A DNA stretch of 64,000 nucleotides from NCBI GenBank assembly GCA_024579835.1, contig CP102060.1:2827558-2891557 (forward strand). Reading direction: 5' to 3'. This document shows positions 61,655 through 64,000 of the stretch, piece by piece. Made by a program: the position numbers and the translations under genes. Numbering within the stretch: the stretch's first letter is position 1; each line of letters opens with the position of its first letter. The notes under the pieces are model-generated. The model was given only the letters and a program-made list of their open reading frames with translations, made no database searches and had not been told where the DNA came from. This DNA comes from Clostridiaceae bacterium HFYG-1003 (GTDB lineage: Bacteria; Bacillota; Clostridia; Clostridiales; Clostridiaceae).

Positions 61655-63253
61655 ATGAATATCATCGATGTCAAAAACAAGAAAAACGGAGTTATCTACG
61701 TCTACGAATCCATCGACTACTGGGACAAAGAGAAGAAACAGTCTCGAAGTAAGCGTGTTTGTATTGGCAAACGTGATGAACAGGGCAATCTGATCCCTTC
61801 CAAACGACTCACTCAACCTCCGGTCTCCACTGTGATTAAACCAGGGCCGACTCCATCTACTTCCACTCGGCATGGTTATTTTGGCGCTACGTATCTGTTT
61901 GATGCGATCGGGGAGCAGCTGGGCATCACACAAGACTTGAAGGTATGCTTTCCGCAGATTTATAAGAAGATCCTTTCCGTGGCCTACTATTTGATTTTGG
62001 AGGACCGCAACTCCCTTCTTCGTTTCCCGAAATGGGATAGGACCCATTTTCATCCACATGGGGCCTGCATCTCTTCCCAACGAAGCAGTGATCTGTTCTC
62101 GATGATTACGGAAGAAGCAAAAGAACGTTTCTTTCGCTTGCAGGGCAAGCGCCGGATGGAAAATGAATATTGGGCCTATGATACCACCAGCATTTCGTCC
62201 TATTCAGAGTCTCTCAAACAAGTCAAATATGGGATGAACAAGGATCATGATCCGCTTCCCCAGATTAACCTGGCGCTGCTCTTTGGAGAAGACTCAGGCT
62301 TGCCGTTCTACTACAGAAAGCTGGCCGGCAACATCAGCGATATCTCGACCCTGAAGAAATTGCTGGCCGACTTAAAGCAACTTGATTTTGGCAAAGTTAA
62401 ACTGGTCATGGATCGTGGCTTTTACAGTGAAGCCAACATCAATGCCCTTTATCAGAACAACCTGAAATTCCTGATTGCCACCAAAGTATCCCTGAAGTTT
62501 GTGCGAAAAGAATTAGACAAAGTCAGAGACAGCATAAAAACAAGGACCAACTACAACTCAATCTATCAGTTATACAGCCATTCCACCGCCATTGAATGGA
62601 ACTACTCTCAAACAAGACCCCGCAAAGGCGATGTCATCAAGGATACTCGCCGCATGTATCTGCACATCTATTACAGTAGCGAGAAGGCGTTGGAACATGA
62701 GAGCCGCTTCAATCTGATGCTGGATCAGTTGGAGGCTGAGCTTACGAGCGGAAATCGAAAACCAGAGAACGAGAAGCAGTACGCCAAATACTTTGAACTG
62801 TCAGATACCCCGGTACGTGGAATCAAGATCATTCCCAAACAGGATGCCATCACTCGAGCTGAAAAGGACTATGGCTTTTTCGCGCTGTTAAGTAACGACA
62901 TCAAGGATCCCATCATAGCCTTGGAGATTTACCGTAACAAAGATCTGGTCGAGAAGGCGTTTGGGAATCTTAAAGAAAGGCTCAATCTGAGGCGAACTGC
63001 AGTCTCATCTGAAAGCTCGCTGGACGGAAAGCTGTTTGTCCAATTCATTGCCCTGATTTTTATGTCCCATTTGAAAAAGACGATGGCCGATAAGGGTCTA
63101 TTCCAAAACTACACCATGCAGGAGCTACTAGACGAACTTGATGTCATAGAAGCATTTGAAAATCCAGGGAAGGCTCTCCAAGTAGGCGAAGTGACCAAGA
63201 AGCAGGAAGGCTTGTATACGAACTTGGGAGTAGACCCGCCATCCACGTTATAA
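61655..63253 (+). CDS. IS1634-like DDE transposase
   Basis: The 532-residue transposase has an N-terminal segment with KRVCIGKRDEQGNLIPSKR, then the catalytic core: YWAYDTTSISSYSE (first Asp), LVMDRGFYSEANI (second Asp) and EIYRNKDLVEKAFGNLKERL (Glu in the YxxKxxVE pattern). GAGGTG places the start at ATG 61655. It is complete. It differs clearly from the transposase at 59546, so the two IS elements are different species. Confidence 0.9.
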   Translation: MNIIDVKNKKNGVIYVYESIDYWDKEKKQSRSKRVCIGKRDEQGNLIPSKRLTQPPVSTVIKPGPTPSTSTRHGYFGATYLFDAIGEQLGITQDLKVCFPQIYKKILSVAYYLILEDRNSLLRFPKWDRTHFHPHGACISSQRSSDLFSMITEEAKERFFRLQGKRRMENEYWAYDTTSISSYSESLKQVKYGMNKDHDPLPQINLALLFGEDSGLPFYYRKLAGNISDISTLKKLLADLKQLDFGKVKLVMDRGFYSEANINALYQNNLKFLIATKVSLKFVRKELDKVRDSIKTRTNYNSIYQLYSHSTAIEWNYSQTRPRKGDVIKDTRRMYLHIYYSSEKALEHESRFNLMLDQLEAELTSGNRKPENEKQYAKYFELSDTPVRGIKIIPKQDAITRAEKDYGFFALLSNDIKDPIIALEIYRNKDLVEKAFGNLKERLNLRRTAVSSESSLDGKLFVQFIALIFMSHLKKTMADKGLFQNYTMQELLDELDVIEAFENPGKALQVGEVTKKQEGLYTNLGVDPPSTL

Positions 63254-63258
63254 TTTTT

Positions 63259-63940
63259 CGGGAATTTAGGATACAAATCCAAATCCTCGATTTTTGTTTG
63301 TATTTCCTACCTTTCCGATCATCAATTTTCCCCTGGTTTTTTATTTTCTCTCTGTTCGTCAGTTGTTCGATTGAAAAAATGCTTATTTGAGATTTGCATT
63401 TGTAATGATTTGATAGCGGAATTTTCCGCTGCCATATGTCCCCAATTTTGGGTAGATTTGCCCAGTTTCGGACAAATGATTTCGCTGCTGAGTTTTCGGC
63501 TGCGAGTGGGGTCAGTAGTACTGACATCACCCAGTGTGTCCAATTTTGGACAGTTTGCTGAAAATAAAGCAGGGCCTCCTCAATATTGTGGAGGCCTATT
63601 TAGCTGTCAGAGGTGCGCAAAATTGCGCAGGCTCCTCCAGATCTCACAGAAGCCCCCAGGAGCGCTTAAGAGTACGTTTCATCCTCCAGGGTGCATTTGG
63701 TAGGGGAGGGAGCCATATCCTCCCCTGGTTCCATCCGGGGGCTATGTACAGGCTCAATTTAGGTGATTACTTTGATTTACTCTCCAGATAAACAGTTTCA
63801 TCAGCTTTATCCAGCTTTATAGAAAAAAACAAAGTTGGAGAATTCACAGCAAACATAGTTGTTACTGAAAGAAAAGAAAAAATCAATTTTCTCAGAAGGT
63901 GGGGCAGAAGCTTTCTGTATTCTGTAAGAGAGCAAGGGTC
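63259..63940. other. Gene-poor region with short palindromes
   Basis: No ORF has both a ribosome site and protein-like sequence. It contains near-palindromes TGTCCAATTTTGGACA (63537-63552) and CCCAATTTTGGG (about 63440-63451), the perfect palindrome GTCAGTAGTACTGAC (63511-63525), and a terminator-like stem GGCCTCC / GGAGGCC (63573-63596). Confidence 0.5.
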
Positions 63941-63956
63941 AAGGAGATCACACCTC

Positions 63957-64000
63957 ATGGCTTCCGGCATACCCATTGCAGCCTGCTCTTTGAGGCAGGG
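63957..64000 (+). CDS. Possible gene start running off the window
   Basis: AAGGAGATC at 63941-63949 stands eight bases before ATG 63957, which opens MASGIPIAACSLRQ and stays open to the edge. It is too short to identify. Confidence 0.35.
   Translation, partial: MASGIPIAACSLRQ

Larger units (their letters stand above)
61546..63258 (+). mobile_element. Second IS4/IS1634-type insertion sequence
   Basis: The left end AACAATTATAACGGGGAATG and right end (reverse complement AAAAATTATAACGTGGATGG) form an inverted pair around one transposase gene. It begins seven bases after the right end of the preceding IS. Confidence 0.8.

Noticed and set aside
63371-63703. 110-codon ORF near the right edge
   Set aside because: Composition is unlike a protein (Cys/Pro/Phe-rich runs), with no ribosome site, and it is built on palindromic repeats.

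Overview
The window is a chromosomal segment of a Gram-positive, Clostridia-like bacterium (Bacillota) of medium GC content. The evidence is gene order and family content: DUF951-rpsF-ssb-rpsR, yybS-gdpP-rplI-lonC-dnaB, walJ-SEC-C-rlmH, a class III fructose-bisphosphatase, LonC, MurA, a DnaD/DnaI primosome pair, a lysine riboswitch, strong AGGAGG-type ribosome sites, and several TTG or GTG starts placed by AGGTG-type sites. No sporulation gene is visible.

Positions 1-16,070 are mostly core genes. They include a mechanosensitive channel with DUF951, the S6-SSB-S18 operon, a divergent TetR / amidohydrolase-MFS unit with a palindromic operator, an M29 aminopeptidase, the c-di-AMP phosphodiesterase operon with L9, LonC, replicative helicase DnaB, a Nudix hydrolase and PgsA. 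Positions 16,300-28,600 carry purA, an acyl-ACP thioesterase, a HI0933-type flavoprotein, a CoA-binding protein, a duplicated Glu-Val-Asp tRNA cluster, helicase-loading genes (dnaD, dnaI/dnaC), a dUTPase, murA and walJ.

Positions 28,570-29,740 hold what I consider the most interesting locus: two convergent RlmH-family genes. One keeps the SAM-binding glycine loop but lacks the conserved C-terminal tail; the other keeps the tail but has lost the SAM-binding loop. In ordinary homodimeric RlmH these parts come from different protomers of one active site, so the pair looks like a split, obligately heterodimeric rRNA methyltransferase.

Positions 30,355-34,370 are a lysine-riboswitch-controlled operon: a polar amino acid ABC importer plus a PM20D2-like M20 amidohydrolase, which suggests uptake and hydrolysis of lysine-containing amides. 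Next come an MBL-fold protein, an SRPBCC protein, two divergent XRE regulators sharing repeated operators, fbp, a DUF697 protein, a slipin and tRNA-Thr.

From 41,700 on the content is more accessory: an NCS2 purine/uracil permease, a four-gene unit of a secreted protein with an unusual ABC transporter, GNAT and small membrane proteins, then the argCJBD operon with ArgR-type operators. After 56,200 the DNA is partly decayed. It holds a DUF429 gene with an in-frame amber codon, an accA remnant, a secreted papain-like protease with a small anchored partner, a gene fragment trapped between insertion-sequence ends, and two abutting IS elements, followed by about 700 bases without a convincing gene.
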